A DNA stretch of 64,000 nt from Rhodospirillaceae bacterium. Lineage in GTDB: Bacteria; Pseudomonadota; Alphaproteobacteria; SHVZ01. Positions 27,377 to 35,204 of this stretch are shown here, one piece after another. Within the stretch, counting starts at the first letter, position 1. Every line of letters starts with the position of its first letter. A model generated the notes under the pieces. That model had not been told where the DNA came from. It ran no database searches and saw only the letters and a program-made list of their open reading frames with translations. A program made the position numbers and the translations under genes. The stretch spans positions 1 to 64,000 of the forward strand of contig JAEULB010000048.1 in NCBI GenBank assembly GCA_016792585.1. Reading direction: 5' to 3'.

Positions 27377-28765
27377 ATGACTGCAGCGAACATCCCCTCG
27401 GGCGCCGCCTGGCGCGCCGAGGCCAAAGCCACTCTCGTGCTCGGCCTGCCGCTGGTGGGCTCGCAGCTCGCCCATATCGCGCAGACCTCGACCGACGTCC
27501 TGATGATGGGCTGGGTTGGGCCGGAGACGCTTGCGGCCGGAGCGCTCGGGTTCAACGTCTATGTGACGCTGTTCATCTTCGTCATGGGCGTCGCCTATGC
27601 CGCCGGCGGGCCGATGGCGCAGGCCTTCGGCGCCAAGCGGCCCGGCGAGATCGGCTATCTCCTGCCGCAGAGCCTGATCGTGACTACGATCGTGGCGCTG
27701 CCACTGGCGCTCGTCCTCACCCAGAGCGAGCGGCTCCTGGTCCTGTTCGGACAGACTCCGGAGAACGCGGCGTCCGCCGGCGCCTATGCGCTCGCCATGG
27801 CGCCCAGTTTCGTGCTGATCAACTGGTTCATCACCATCCGCAACCTTCTGGCCACCTATGGCCATACGAAGTTCGTGATGGCCGTGGCGATCCTCGGGAT
27901 TCCGCTCAACGCAGTGCTGGTCTATGCCTTCCTGTTCGGGCGCTTCGGCGCCCCGTCGCTGGGCCTGACCGGCGTCGGGCTCGCCACCAGCCTGGTCAGC
28001 ACGCTCAGCTTCGCGGCGATCCTCGTCTATGCGCTGGCGGTGCCGAAGCTTCGCCGTCATTTCCGCTTTCCCTGGCGCCCGGACTGGGCGCGCATCGCCA
28101 TGCTGCTGAAGCTGGGCCTGCCGATCGGCACGACGCTGCTGCTCGAGGTCTCGCTGTTCTCGGCCGCGGTCATGCTGATGGGGATCCTGGGCACGGCCGA
28201 GCTCGCCGCTCACCAGATCGCGCTGCAATGGGCCTCGATGACCTTCATGGTGCCGATGGGCCTGGCCCAGGCGGCGACCGTCCGGGTCGGCTACAACGTC
28301 GGTGCCGGCGACATGGTCGGCGCCCGGCGGGCGGGCCATGTCGGTCTCGTCCTCTCGGGCGGCTTCATGCTGTGCGCGGCAGCGGTCTTCTGGTTCGCGC
28401 CGGGACCCCTGGTCGCGATCTTCATCGACGGCGCCGCGGCGCCGATGGTGGCGACCCTGGCCGCCACATATCTCGGCATCGCCGCGATCTTCCAGCTGGT
28501 CGATGCCACCCAGGCAGTCGGCGCCGGCAGCCTCCGGGGCCTCAAGGACACGCGCTGGCCGATGATCCTGGCCGGGGTCGGCTACTGGCTGGTCGGCTTC
28601 CCGACCGCGGCCTTGCTGGGCTTCTGGGTCGGCTGGCGGGGCGTCGGCATCTGGATCGGGCTCGCCCTCGGCCTCGCGGTCACCGCCGTCCTGATGGTCG
28701 GCCGATTCGAAGCCCTGACCCGGAAGTCCTTGAGCCGTAGGGAACTCGCGACGGAAATCGGCTAG
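27377..28765 (+). CDS. MATE family multidrug/cation antiporter (NorM-like)
   Basis: A 462-residue, roughly 12-helix inner-membrane protein with the two-fold MatE architecture. Opening LGLPLVGSQLAHIAQTSTDV and VLMMGWVG resemble NorM, and the second half has LKLGLPIGTTLLLEVSLFSA and AAHQIALQWASMTFMVPMGL. It should exchange Na+ or H+ for cationic drugs or metabolites. It has its own probable promoter just upstream. Confidence 0.93.
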   Translation: MTAANIPSGAAWRAEAKATLVLGLPLVGSQLAHIAQTSTDVLMMGWVGPETLAAGALGFNVYVTLFIFVMGVAYAAGGPMAQAFGAKRPGEIGYLLPQSLIVTTIVALPLALVLTQSERLLVLFGQTPENAASAGAYALAMAPSFVLINWFITIRNLLATYGHTKFVMAVAILGIPLNAVLVYAFLFGRFGAPSLGLTGVGLATSLVSTLSFAAILVYALAVPKLRRHFRFPWRPDWARIAMLLKLGLPIGTTLLLEVSLFSAAVMLMGILGTAELAAHQIALQWASMTFMVPMGLAQAATVRVGYNVGAGDMVGARRAGHVGLVLSGGFMLCAAAVFWFAPGPLVAIFIDGAAAPMVATLAATYLGIAAIFQLVDATQAVGAGSLRGLKDTRWPMILAGVGYWLVGFPTAALLGFWVGWRGVGIWIGLALGLAVTAVLMVGRFEALTRKSLSRRELATEIG

Positions 28766-28768
28766 TCT

Positions 28769-28797
28769 CTCCCCCGGTTGGGCGACACTCGGGGGAG
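28769..28797 (+). promoter_or_regulatory. Hairpin sequestering the sthA ribosome-binding site
   Basis: CTCCCCCG at 28769-28776 is a perfect complement of CGGGGGAG at 28790-28797, with a 13-base loop. The right arm contains the only plausible Shine-Dalgarno (GGGGGAG), 6 bases before the sthA ATG. The pairing would mask it, so the hairpin may control translation. It could alternatively act as a terminator for the MATE gene, but no T tract follows. Confidence 0.4.
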
Positions 28798-28803
28798 CGC
28801 GCC

Positions 28804-30204
28804 ATGGCGCATGACTACGATCTGGTGGTGATCGGTTCCGGCCCGGCGGGCCAGCGGGCGGCGATCGCCGCCGCCAAGCTCGACAAGAAGGTCGCACTGG
28901 TCGAGCACCGCCAGGTGGTCGGCGGCGTCTGCATCAACACCGGAACGATCCCGTCCAAGACGCTCCGCGAGGCGGTGCTGCATCTCTCGGGATACCGGGA
29001 GCGCGGGATCTACGGCGCCTCGTATACGGTCAAGCAGAACATCAGCATGCAGGACCTGCTGTTCCGCACCAGCCACGTGATCCGCCACGAGATCGACGTG
29101 ACCCGTCACCAGCTGATGCGCAACCGGATCGAGATGTTCGAGGCTTCGGCAGGATTCGTCGACGCCAATACGGTCCGCATGACCAGCCTCAACGGCAAGG
29201 GCCATCGCGACGTCTCGGCCGGCGCGGTCGTCATCGCCTGCGGCACGCACGCGACCAAGGATGCGCATATCCCGTTCGACGGCCAGCGGGTCTTCATCTC
29301 CGACGACATCCTGACGCTGGAAAAGCTGCCGCGCTCGCTGGCGGTGATCGGCGCCGGCGTGATCGGCGCCGAGTACGCGACGATCTTCGCCGCGCTCGGC
29401 ATCCGCGTGACCCTGATCGACAAGCGGACGACGCTGCTGCCGTTCATCGATACCGAGATCACCCAGGCGCTCGCCTATCACATGCACCAGAACCGCGTGA
29501 CCTTGCGGCTCGGCGAAGGGGTGAGCGGCGTCGAGGTGTTCTCCGACGAGCGCGGCCAGCACGTGCGGATCAAGCTCGAGTCCGGCAAGCAGGTGGTGAC
29601 GGACTCGGCGCTCTATTCGATCGGCCGCACCGGCGCCACCGAGAAGCTGAACCTGGATGCCGCCGGCGTGAAGTCCGACAGCCGCGGCCGTGTCCAGGTC
29701 AACGAGAACTACCAGACCTCGATCCCGCACATCTACGCGGTCGGCGACGTGATCGGCTTTCCGTCGCTCGCCTCGACCTCGATGGAACAGGGGCGGCTCG
29801 CCGCCTCGCACTCCTTCGGCATCCAGGCGAAGTCGATGCCGGGCCTCTTCCCCTACGGCATCTACACGATCCCCGAGATCTCGACGGTGGGGAAGACCGA
29901 GGCCGAACTGACCGAGGCGGGCGTTCCCTACGAGGTCGGCAAGGCGCGCTACAACGAGATCGCGCGCGGCCAGATCATCGGCGACACCGGCGGCCTCCTG
30001 AAGCTGCTCTTCCACTACGACACGCGCGAGCTGCTCGGCGTCCACATCATCGGCGAGGGCGCGAGCGAGCTGATCCATATCGGCCAGGCAGTGCTCGCTC
30101 TCGGTGGCACGGTCGACTATTTCGTCAACACGGTCTTCAACTACCCGACGCTCGCCGAGTGCTACAAGACCGCGGCTTTCGACGGGCTCAACCGCCTCGG
30201 CTAA
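28804..30204 (+). CDS. sthA: Soluble pyridine nucleotide transhydrogenase (Si-specific)
   Basis: A 466-residue flavoprotein that balances NADPH and NADH. It has the FAD loop IGSGPAGQRAA, then GVCINTGTIPSKTLREA, where C43 is followed by Thr in place of the second redox cysteine of lipoamide dehydrogenases, as in SthA. A second Rossmann motif is VIGAGVIGAEYATIFA, and the dimer-interface region (IPEISTVGKTEAEL) is present. The start is ATG 28804, with a Shine-Dalgarno held in a hairpin. Confidence 0.95.
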   Translation: MAHDYDLVVIGSGPAGQRAAIAAAKLDKKVALVEHRQVVGGVCINTGTIPSKTLREAVLHLSGYRERGIYGASYTVKQNISMQDLLFRTSHVIRHEIDVTRHQLMRNRIEMFEASAGFVDANTVRMTSLNGKGHRDVSAGAVVIACGTHATKDAHIPFDGQRVFISDDILTLEKLPRSLAVIGAGVIGAEYATIFAALGIRVTLIDKRTTLLPFIDTEITQALAYHMHQNRVTLRLGEGVSGVEVFSDERGQHVRIKLESGKQVVTDSALYSIGRTGATEKLNLDAAGVKSDSRGRVQVNENYQTSIPHIYAVGDVIGFPSLASTSMEQGRLAASHSFGIQAKSMPGLFPYGIYTIPEISTVGKTEAELTEAGVPYEVGKARYNEIARGQIIGDTGGLLKLLFHYDTRELLGVHIIGEGASELIHIGQAVLALGGTVDYFVNTVFNYPTLAECYKTAAFDGLNRLG

Positions 30205-30225
30205 GCAGTCGGACAGACCTCATTG

Positions 30226-30252
30226 AGCCGGGCCGGCTTTTCATCTTATTTT
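30226..30252 (+). terminator. Rho-independent terminator after sthA
   Basis: AGCCG, loop GGC, CGGCT, then TTTTCATCTTATTTTT. A short GC stem followed directly by a T-rich run, 21 bases past the sthA stop. T runs are otherwise rare in this window, which strengthens the call. Confidence 0.65.
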
Positions 30253-30285
30253 TAGGGGTCTCTGGCCGAGGCCGTCAGGACCCGC

Positions 30286-31386
30286 ATGGCCGTCGAAAGC
30301 ACGCTGAGCGCACCTGCAGAAGTCGGGAGGACTCAAGGAGCAGTCCTGTCCGGGTTCCTGCGCGACTGCGCGAACGAGCTCGAGGGCCTCAACTTCAGCC
30401 GGGTGAAGGTCGACTACAGCGAGGTCGAGAAAGAGGTCTTGACCGATCTCCAGAAGGGCAAGGCCTTCCGCCTGCGCGAGCGCCGGACGACGCTGATCGG
30501 CGCCAAGCTCAACTTCAGCATCGTCGACGGCGAGGTGAACGTCATCGATCCCCTGGGGATCAAGGGCGTCGAGTTCATCCGCCACGGCAAGACGGCGGGC
30601 CTGCTCAAGGAGTATGGCCTCGACGATCCCTACAACGCCTGCGTCCTGACGGTGATCACCAAGCTGCTCTCGATGGGCATCACCGATGCGATCGAGATGG
30701 GCGTAGCCCTTCCCGAGAGCGTGCTGATCTTCCTTCAGCCGCCGATCAGCGAGGAGGAGGCGGTCAAGTCGAGCGTCGACGTGGTGATGGGCGCGCTCTC
30801 GCGCTTCAAGACGCTCTCGCCGGCCGAGCTCCAGGACTTCGCCGAGAAGTACCGCTCGATCGCGATCCGGCTCGCCGGCTGCGGCATTCCGAAGTACCGG
30901 CTGACCGCCGACCGGATCCTGACGACGATCCAGCAGGAGGCGGTCAGGGCCTGCGTCCGCATCGACGTCTGGCACAGGGTCTGGCGCTCCTTCAACGAGG
31001 CGATGGAGCCGGCGGCCGAGCTCCGCGCCAGCGAGGCGGTGAAGGCGCTGCCCGCTAACATGGCGCTGGCCGACAAGCTGATCCAGGCCTTCAAGCGCCA
31101 GATCACCGTCATGCAGCAGCATCTGCGGAATCTCGACCGGCTCAAGGCGACGGTGGTCAACGGCAAGCAGTTCTACGTCGATAGCCTGCTGCTGATCATC
31201 TACGTGTTCGAGAATAAGCAGGCGGTCGAGGACATGTTCGCGATGCGGGTCGCCTGGACGGATGCTGCCAAGGCCGCGATCAGGATCGGCTCGATGCAGG
31301 GCATCCAGAACGCGCTGATGCCGCACGAGTCGGCGATCGACGAAGCGATCGCGATGCCGATCCCGCCGACGGTGAAGCCGCTCTAG
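30286..31386 (+). CDS. Unrecognised 366-residue cytoplasmic protein
   Basis: I do not recognise this family. It has no signal peptide, a single weak hydrophobic patch (DSLLLIIYVF) too short for a sure membrane span, and a mostly helical C-terminal half. Possible features are the basic patch KGKAFRLRERRTTLIG, the strand-rich AKLNFSIVDGEVNVIDPLG and the charged EVEKEVLTDLQ. Codon usage matches the neighbours, so recent transfer is unlikely. It follows the sthA terminator and has a Spy/CpxP-like gene 15 bases downstream on the same strand. Confidence 0.72.
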   Translation: MAVESTLSAPAEVGRTQGAVLSGFLRDCANELEGLNFSRVKVDYSEVEKEVLTDLQKGKAFRLRERRTTLIGAKLNFSIVDGEVNVIDPLGIKGVEFIRHGKTAGLLKEYGLDDPYNACVLTVITKLLSMGITDAIEMGVALPESVLIFLQPPISEEEAVKSSVDVVMGALSRFKTLSPAELQDFAEKYRSIAIRLAGCGIPKYRLTADRILTTIQQEAVRACVRIDVWHRVWRSFNEAMEPAAELRASEAVKALPANMALADKLIQAFKRQITVMQQHLRNLDRLKATVVNGKQFYVDSLLLIIYVFENKQAVEDMFAMRVAWTDAAKAAIRIGSMQGIQNALMPHESAIDEAIAMPIPPTVKPL

Positions 31387-31401
31387 CAGACGGAGCATAC
31401 G

Positions 31402-31929
31402 ATGATCGTTCGATCCCTGGTCCTTATCGCCCTCGCCGGATCGGCGATGGCGGCGCCGCACCAGCACGCGCCGTCGCCTTACGCGGGTCATCGCGATCGC
31501 GCCGTTGCCGCGCTCTCGGACCAGGAGGTAACCGACCTTCGGAACGGCGCGGGGATGGGATTGGCGTTGCCGGCCGAGCTCAACGGCTATCCCGGGCCGC
31601 GCCACGTTCTCGATCTTGCCGCCGAGCTGGGGTTGACCGCTGCCCAGCGGGCAACGGCCGAACGTTTGATGTCCGAGATGCGCCGCCAGGCGATCCCGCT
31701 CGGCGAGCAGGTGATCGCGGCGGAGGCGGAACTCGGACGGCTGTTCAGCGAGGGCGTCGCATCAACGGGGACGGTGGCCGTGGCGACCGATCGCGTCGCA
31801 CGGCTGCGGGGCGAGCTTCGTTCGGTTCACCTCGTGGTGCACCTCGCGATGCGGGAGGCGCTTACGGCCGAGCAACGCGCCGCCTACGATCGTCTTCGCG
31901 GGTATGCCGGCGGGCACGGCAAGCACTAG
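31402..31929 (+). CDS. Spy/CpxP-like periplasmic protein
   Basis: A 175-residue exported protein with signal peptide MIVRSLVLIALAGSAMAA. The mature N-terminus is histidine-containing (HQHAPSPYAGH) and the C-terminus ends HGKH, suggesting metal contact. Two LTxxQ-type repeats, LTAAQRATAERLM and LTAEQRAAYDRL, are the signature of the Spy/CpxP/CnrX-like helical chaperone and metal-sensor superfamily. It probably shares a transcript with the unknown upstream gene. Whether it is a chaperone or a metal sensor is open, as no sigma or two-component gene is adjacent. Confidence 0.78.
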   Translation: MIVRSLVLIALAGSAMAAPHQHAPSPYAGHRDRAVAALSDQEVTDLRNGAGMGLALPAELNGYPGPRHVLDLAAELGLTAAQRATAERLMSEMRRQAIPLGEQVIAAEAELGRLFSEGVASTGTVAVATDRVARLRGELRSVHLVVHLAMREALTAEQRAAYDRLRGYAGGHGKH

Positions 31930-31999
31930 CGGCGGGCCTCTACCGGGTGTTCCGGCGGTAAGCTAGTCTCCCGGCCCACTTGGTCCAGGATTGTCAAAA

Positions 32000-33106
32000 A
32001 TGACTCAGAATTCGGCCGCCGGCATTCTCCGCCGCACCGTCGCCGCGATGCCCCCGCATCGCGGCCCGCAGATCGAGGAGGACATGGCCGGGGTCAACGC
32101 GCCGCTCCGGCGCATGAGCCTGAACGAGTCCGCCGATCCGCCGTCGCCGAAGGTGATCGCCGCGGTCCAGCAGGCGGTCGCCGGAGTCAACCGCTATCCC
32201 GATCCCAAGGCCCGCGCACTCGCCGCCGCGATCTCGGACCGTACCGAGATCCCGGTCTCGCGCATCGTCTTCGGCAATGGCAGCCACGAGCTGATCATGC
32301 TGATGGGCAACGCCTTCATGGAGGCCGGCACGCGGATCGTGGTGCCGAACCCCTCGTTCCAGCCCTATCAGTCGGCAGCGAAGATCGCCGGTGCCGATCT
32401 CACGATCGTGCCCGTCACCGAGGAGGGCGCCAACGACGTCGACGCGATGCTCGCCGCCTGCAATCCCGCGCCGCGAATGGTGATCGCGGCGACGCCGAAC
32501 AACCCCACCGGCGCGCTGCTTTCGGAAAGCGCGCTCGCCAAGCTGATCGCGGGCGTTCCCGAGACGACGCTGCTGGTGATCGACGAGGCCTATTTCGAGT
32601 TCGGCCGGCTTGCCGGCGGCCCGGACGTGCTGAAGGCGCTCAAGGCGCGGAAAGCGCCATGGCTGGTGCTCCGCACATTCTCCAAGGCCTACAATCTCGC
32701 GGGCCTGCGGGTCGGATATGCGCTGGCGAGCCATGACGAGCTGACCGAGGGCATCAACCGGGTGCGCGGTGTCTTCAACGTCAACCGCGTCGCCCAGGCC
32801 GCGGCGCTGGCGGCGCTCTCGGACGAGCCTTACGCGAAAGCTTCGCAGAAGAAGACTGCGGCCGAGCGAGACCGGCTGGCCGTCGGGCTCAAGGCGATGG
32901 GACTCTCGCCACTGCCGTCGGCGGCCAACTTCGTCGCGGTCAAGACGCCCAAGCCGGGGACGGAAGTGGTCGGCGCGCTCGCCAAGCAAGGCATCATGAT
33001 CGTGCCGGTCGGCGGCCCCCCCTACGAGAATCACATCCGCATCACGATCGGCTCGGCCGAGGACACGGATGCAGTGCTGGCGGCGCTGAAGACGGTGCTG
33101 CGATGA
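32000..33106 (+). CDS. Fold-type I PLP aminotransferase (histidinol-phosphate aminotransferase-like)
   Basis: A 368-residue class I/II aminotransferase. The PLP lysine is K229 in RTFSKAYNLAGLRVGYA. ATPNNPTGALL, VIDEAYFEFG and the N-terminal RMSLNESADPPSP match the HisC/aromatic group. ATG 32000 is chosen over TTG 31991. It overlaps the downstream DadA-like gene by 4 bases, with the racemase-like gene third. This context favours a role in amino-acid catabolism over histidine synthesis, because no his genes are near. Confidence 0.9.
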   Translation: MTQNSAAGILRRTVAAMPPHRGPQIEEDMAGVNAPLRRMSLNESADPPSPKVIAAVQQAVAGVNRYPDPKARALAAAISDRTEIPVSRIVFGNGSHELIMLMGNAFMEAGTRIVVPNPSFQPYQSAAKIAGADLTIVPVTEEGANDVDAMLAACNPAPRMVIAATPNNPTGALLSESALAKLIAGVPETTLLVIDEAYFEFGRLAGGPDVLKALKARKAPWLVLRTFSKAYNLAGLRVGYALASHDELTEGINRVRGVFNVNRVAQAAALAALSDEPYAKASQKKTAAERDRLAVGLKAMGLSPLPSAANFVAVKTPKPGTEVVGALAKQGIMIVPVGGPPYENHIRITIGSAEDTDAVLAALKTVLR

Positions 33107-34350
33107 AGGTGCTCGTCCTGGGCGCAGGCCTTGCCGGCGTCACCGCCGCGCATTTCCTCGCCCGCGACGGCCATCAGGTCGAGGTCGTCGATCGCCAATC
33201 GCAGGCGGCCTCCGAGACCAGCTTCGCCAATGCCGGGATGATCACACCCGGTCATGCCTTTCCGTGGGGCAATCCGAACGCCCCGAAGATCCTGCTGCGC
33301 TCGCTGTTCAAGGGCGACCAGGCGCTCAGGTTGAAGCTCGTGCCGGACCCGCAGATGTGGCGATGGGGGCTCAAGTTCCTGGCCGAATGCACCAGCGAAC
33401 GTACACGCATCAACACCGAGCGGAAGGCCAGGCTCTGCGTCTATTCGCAGAGGAAGCTGCGCGAGGTCGCCGACGAGACCGGCATCGACTACAACGCGAC
33501 CCGAAAGGGCGCCTTGTTCCTCTATCGCGAAGCCGAAGCCTTCGAGCGGGGCGCCGTCCGGATGAAGATCCTCCAGGACCTCGGCATCGCGCTCACCACG
33601 CTGGATCCCGCCGGCGTCGTCGCCAGAGAGCCGGCGCTGGCCGGCGCCAAGGACAAGATCGCCGGCGCGATCTTCGCGCCCAACGACGAGAGCGGCGACT
33701 CTTGCCTGTTTACGCGCAGGCTGGCCCAGAGGCTCGAGAGCCAGGGCCACATGTTCCGCTACGACACTCAAGTCATTCGCTTCCGCGCCGAGCAGGGCCG
33801 CATCGTCGGCGTCGAGACCTCGGCCGGCCTGCTGACCGCGGATGCCTATGTGCTGGCGCTCGCCAGCGAGTCGCCGAAGCTGGTGCGCCGGATGGGCATC
33901 GATCTCCCGGTCTATCCGGTGAAGGGCTACTCGCTGACGCTCCCGATCGGGCCCGAGCACCGGCCGCCGGAAATCTGCGGCGTCGACGAGGGCTATCTGG
34001 TCGCCTTCTGCAAGATGGGTAACGAGCTCCGGCTCACCGCGACTGCCGAGTTCTCCGGCTTCAACACCGCGCACGAGCCCGGCGACTTCGACGGCATGAT
34101 CCGGCTCGTCAAGGACCTGTTCCCGAACGGGGCCGACTTCGACCATCCGAAGTACTGGGCCTGTCTGCGGCCGATGACGCCGGAAGGGACCCCGATCGTC
34201 GGCCGCTCGCGCTACGAGAACCTGTGGATCAACACCGGTCACGGCCACATGGGCTGGACCATGTCCTGTGGTACCGCCCAGGCGCTGTCCGACCTGGTCG
34301 CCGGCCGGAAGCCCGAGCTCGACCTCGCCGGCATGGAGGTTCCCCCATGA
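33103..34350 (+). CDS. DadA-like FAD-dependent D-amino acid dehydrogenase
   Basis: A 415-residue DAO-superfamily flavoprotein. The FAD loop is LGAGLAGVTAAHFLARDGH, followed by SFANAGMITPGHAFPWGNP and the C-terminal GTPIVGRSRYENLWINTGHG block, as in DadA. It would oxidise D-amino acids to 2-oxoacids at the membrane with electron transfer to quinone. It is coupled by ATGA overlaps to the aminotransferase before and the racemase-like gene after. Confidence 0.92.
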   Translation: MKVLVLGAGLAGVTAAHFLARDGHQVEVVDRQSQAASETSFANAGMITPGHAFPWGNPNAPKILLRSLFKGDQALRLKLVPDPQMWRWGLKFLAECTSERTRINTERKARLCVYSQRKLREVADETGIDYNATRKGALFLYREAEAFERGAVRMKILQDLGIALTTLDPAGVVAREPALAGAKDKIAGAIFAPNDESGDSCLFTRRLAQRLESQGHMFRYDTQVIRFRAEQGRIVGVETSAGLLTADAYVLALASESPKLVRRMGIDLPVYPVKGYSLTLPIGPEHRPPEICGVDEGYLVAFCKMGNELRLTATAEFSGFNTAHEPGDFDGMIRLVKDLFPNGADFDHPKYWACLRPMTPEGTPIVGRSRYENLWINTGHGHMGWTMSCGTAQALSDLVAGRKPELDLAGMEVPP

Positions 34351-35126
34351 CCCTCGCCGCGGACGACCTGGTCCTCAATCGCCAGAATCTGCCCTTCACG
34401 CTCGACGAGGGCATCGGTGCCCGTGCCCGCATCGGGCTAATCGTGCTCGCCACCGACCACACGATCGAGCACGAGTGGCGCCAGATCATGGCGATCCCCG
34501 GCGTCGCCTACTACGAGAGCCGGATCTTCAATTCGAGCGCGATCACGCCCGAGACCCTGGCGACGATGGAGCGCGACCTGACCCAGGCGACGGCGGTGAT
34601 CCGGCCCGGCCAGCCGATGGACGTGATTGCCTATGGCTGCACCTCGGGCGCGATGGTGATCGGCGAGGACAAGGTCGCCGCGCGGGTCCGCGAAGCCCGT
34701 CCGGGGATCGCCGTCACCAACCCGATCAGTGCTGCGATCGCCGGCATGAAGGCGCTGGGGTGCCGGCGGATCGCGCTGCTGACGCCCTATATCGACCGCA
34801 TCAACCGCATGATGCGCGACTACATCCAGGCGCGTGACTTGGGCGTGCCGGCCATGGGCTCGTTCAATCACGAGGAAGACAACGAGGTGGCGCGGATCGA
34901 CGGCGCCTCGGTCAAGGCTGCGGCGCTCGAGATCGGCCGCCATCGCGACGTCGACGGGGTCTTCGTAGCCTGCACCAGCCTTCGGGTCGCCGCATTGATC
35001 GAGGACCTGGAAGCCGAGCTCGGCAAGCCGGTCACGTCGTCGAACCACGCGATGGCCTGGCACGCGCTCCGGCTCGCCCGCATCTCGGAGCCGCTCGGCG
35101 GTCGCGGACGTCTGTTCCGCGCCTAG
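34347..35126 (+). CDS. Asp/Glu racemase superfamily enzyme (maleate isomerase/arylmalonate decarboxylase-like)
   Basis: A 259-residue two-cysteine enzyme. C98 in VIAYGCTSGAMVIG and C209 in GVFVACTSLRV occupy the two catalytic positions of the Asp/Glu/hydantoin racemase superfamily, closest in pattern to maleate isomerase and arylmalonate decarboxylase. TPYIDRINRMMRDY supports this. It could racemise an amino acid, isomerise a cis-diacid or decarboxylate. The ATGA overlap with the DadA-like gene suggests a D-amino-acid related substrate, which is inference only. Confidence 0.85.
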   Translation: MTLAADDLVLNRQNLPFTLDEGIGARARIGLIVLATDHTIEHEWRQIMAIPGVAYYESRIFNSSAITPETLATMERDLTQATAVIRPGQPMDVIAYGCTSGAMVIGEDKVAARVREARPGIAVTNPISAAIAGMKALGCRRIALLTPYIDRINRMMRDYIQARDLGVPAMGSFNHEEDNEVARIDGASVKAAALEIGRHRDVDGVFVACTSLRVAALIEDLEAELGKPVTSSNHAMAWHALRLARISEPLGGRGRLFRA

Positions 35127-35204
35127 CCGTTAACCATATTCTCCCGTCGGCGCGTTCCCGAATCGGGTTTCGCCTCGGCCAAGTCCTTGGCATTGTAGGC
35201 GCCA

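Noticed and set aside
32000-33106. Calling the aminotransferase hisC
   Set aside because: Motifs fit several class I/II aminotransferases, and the coupled DadA-like and racemase-like genes argue for a catabolic role.
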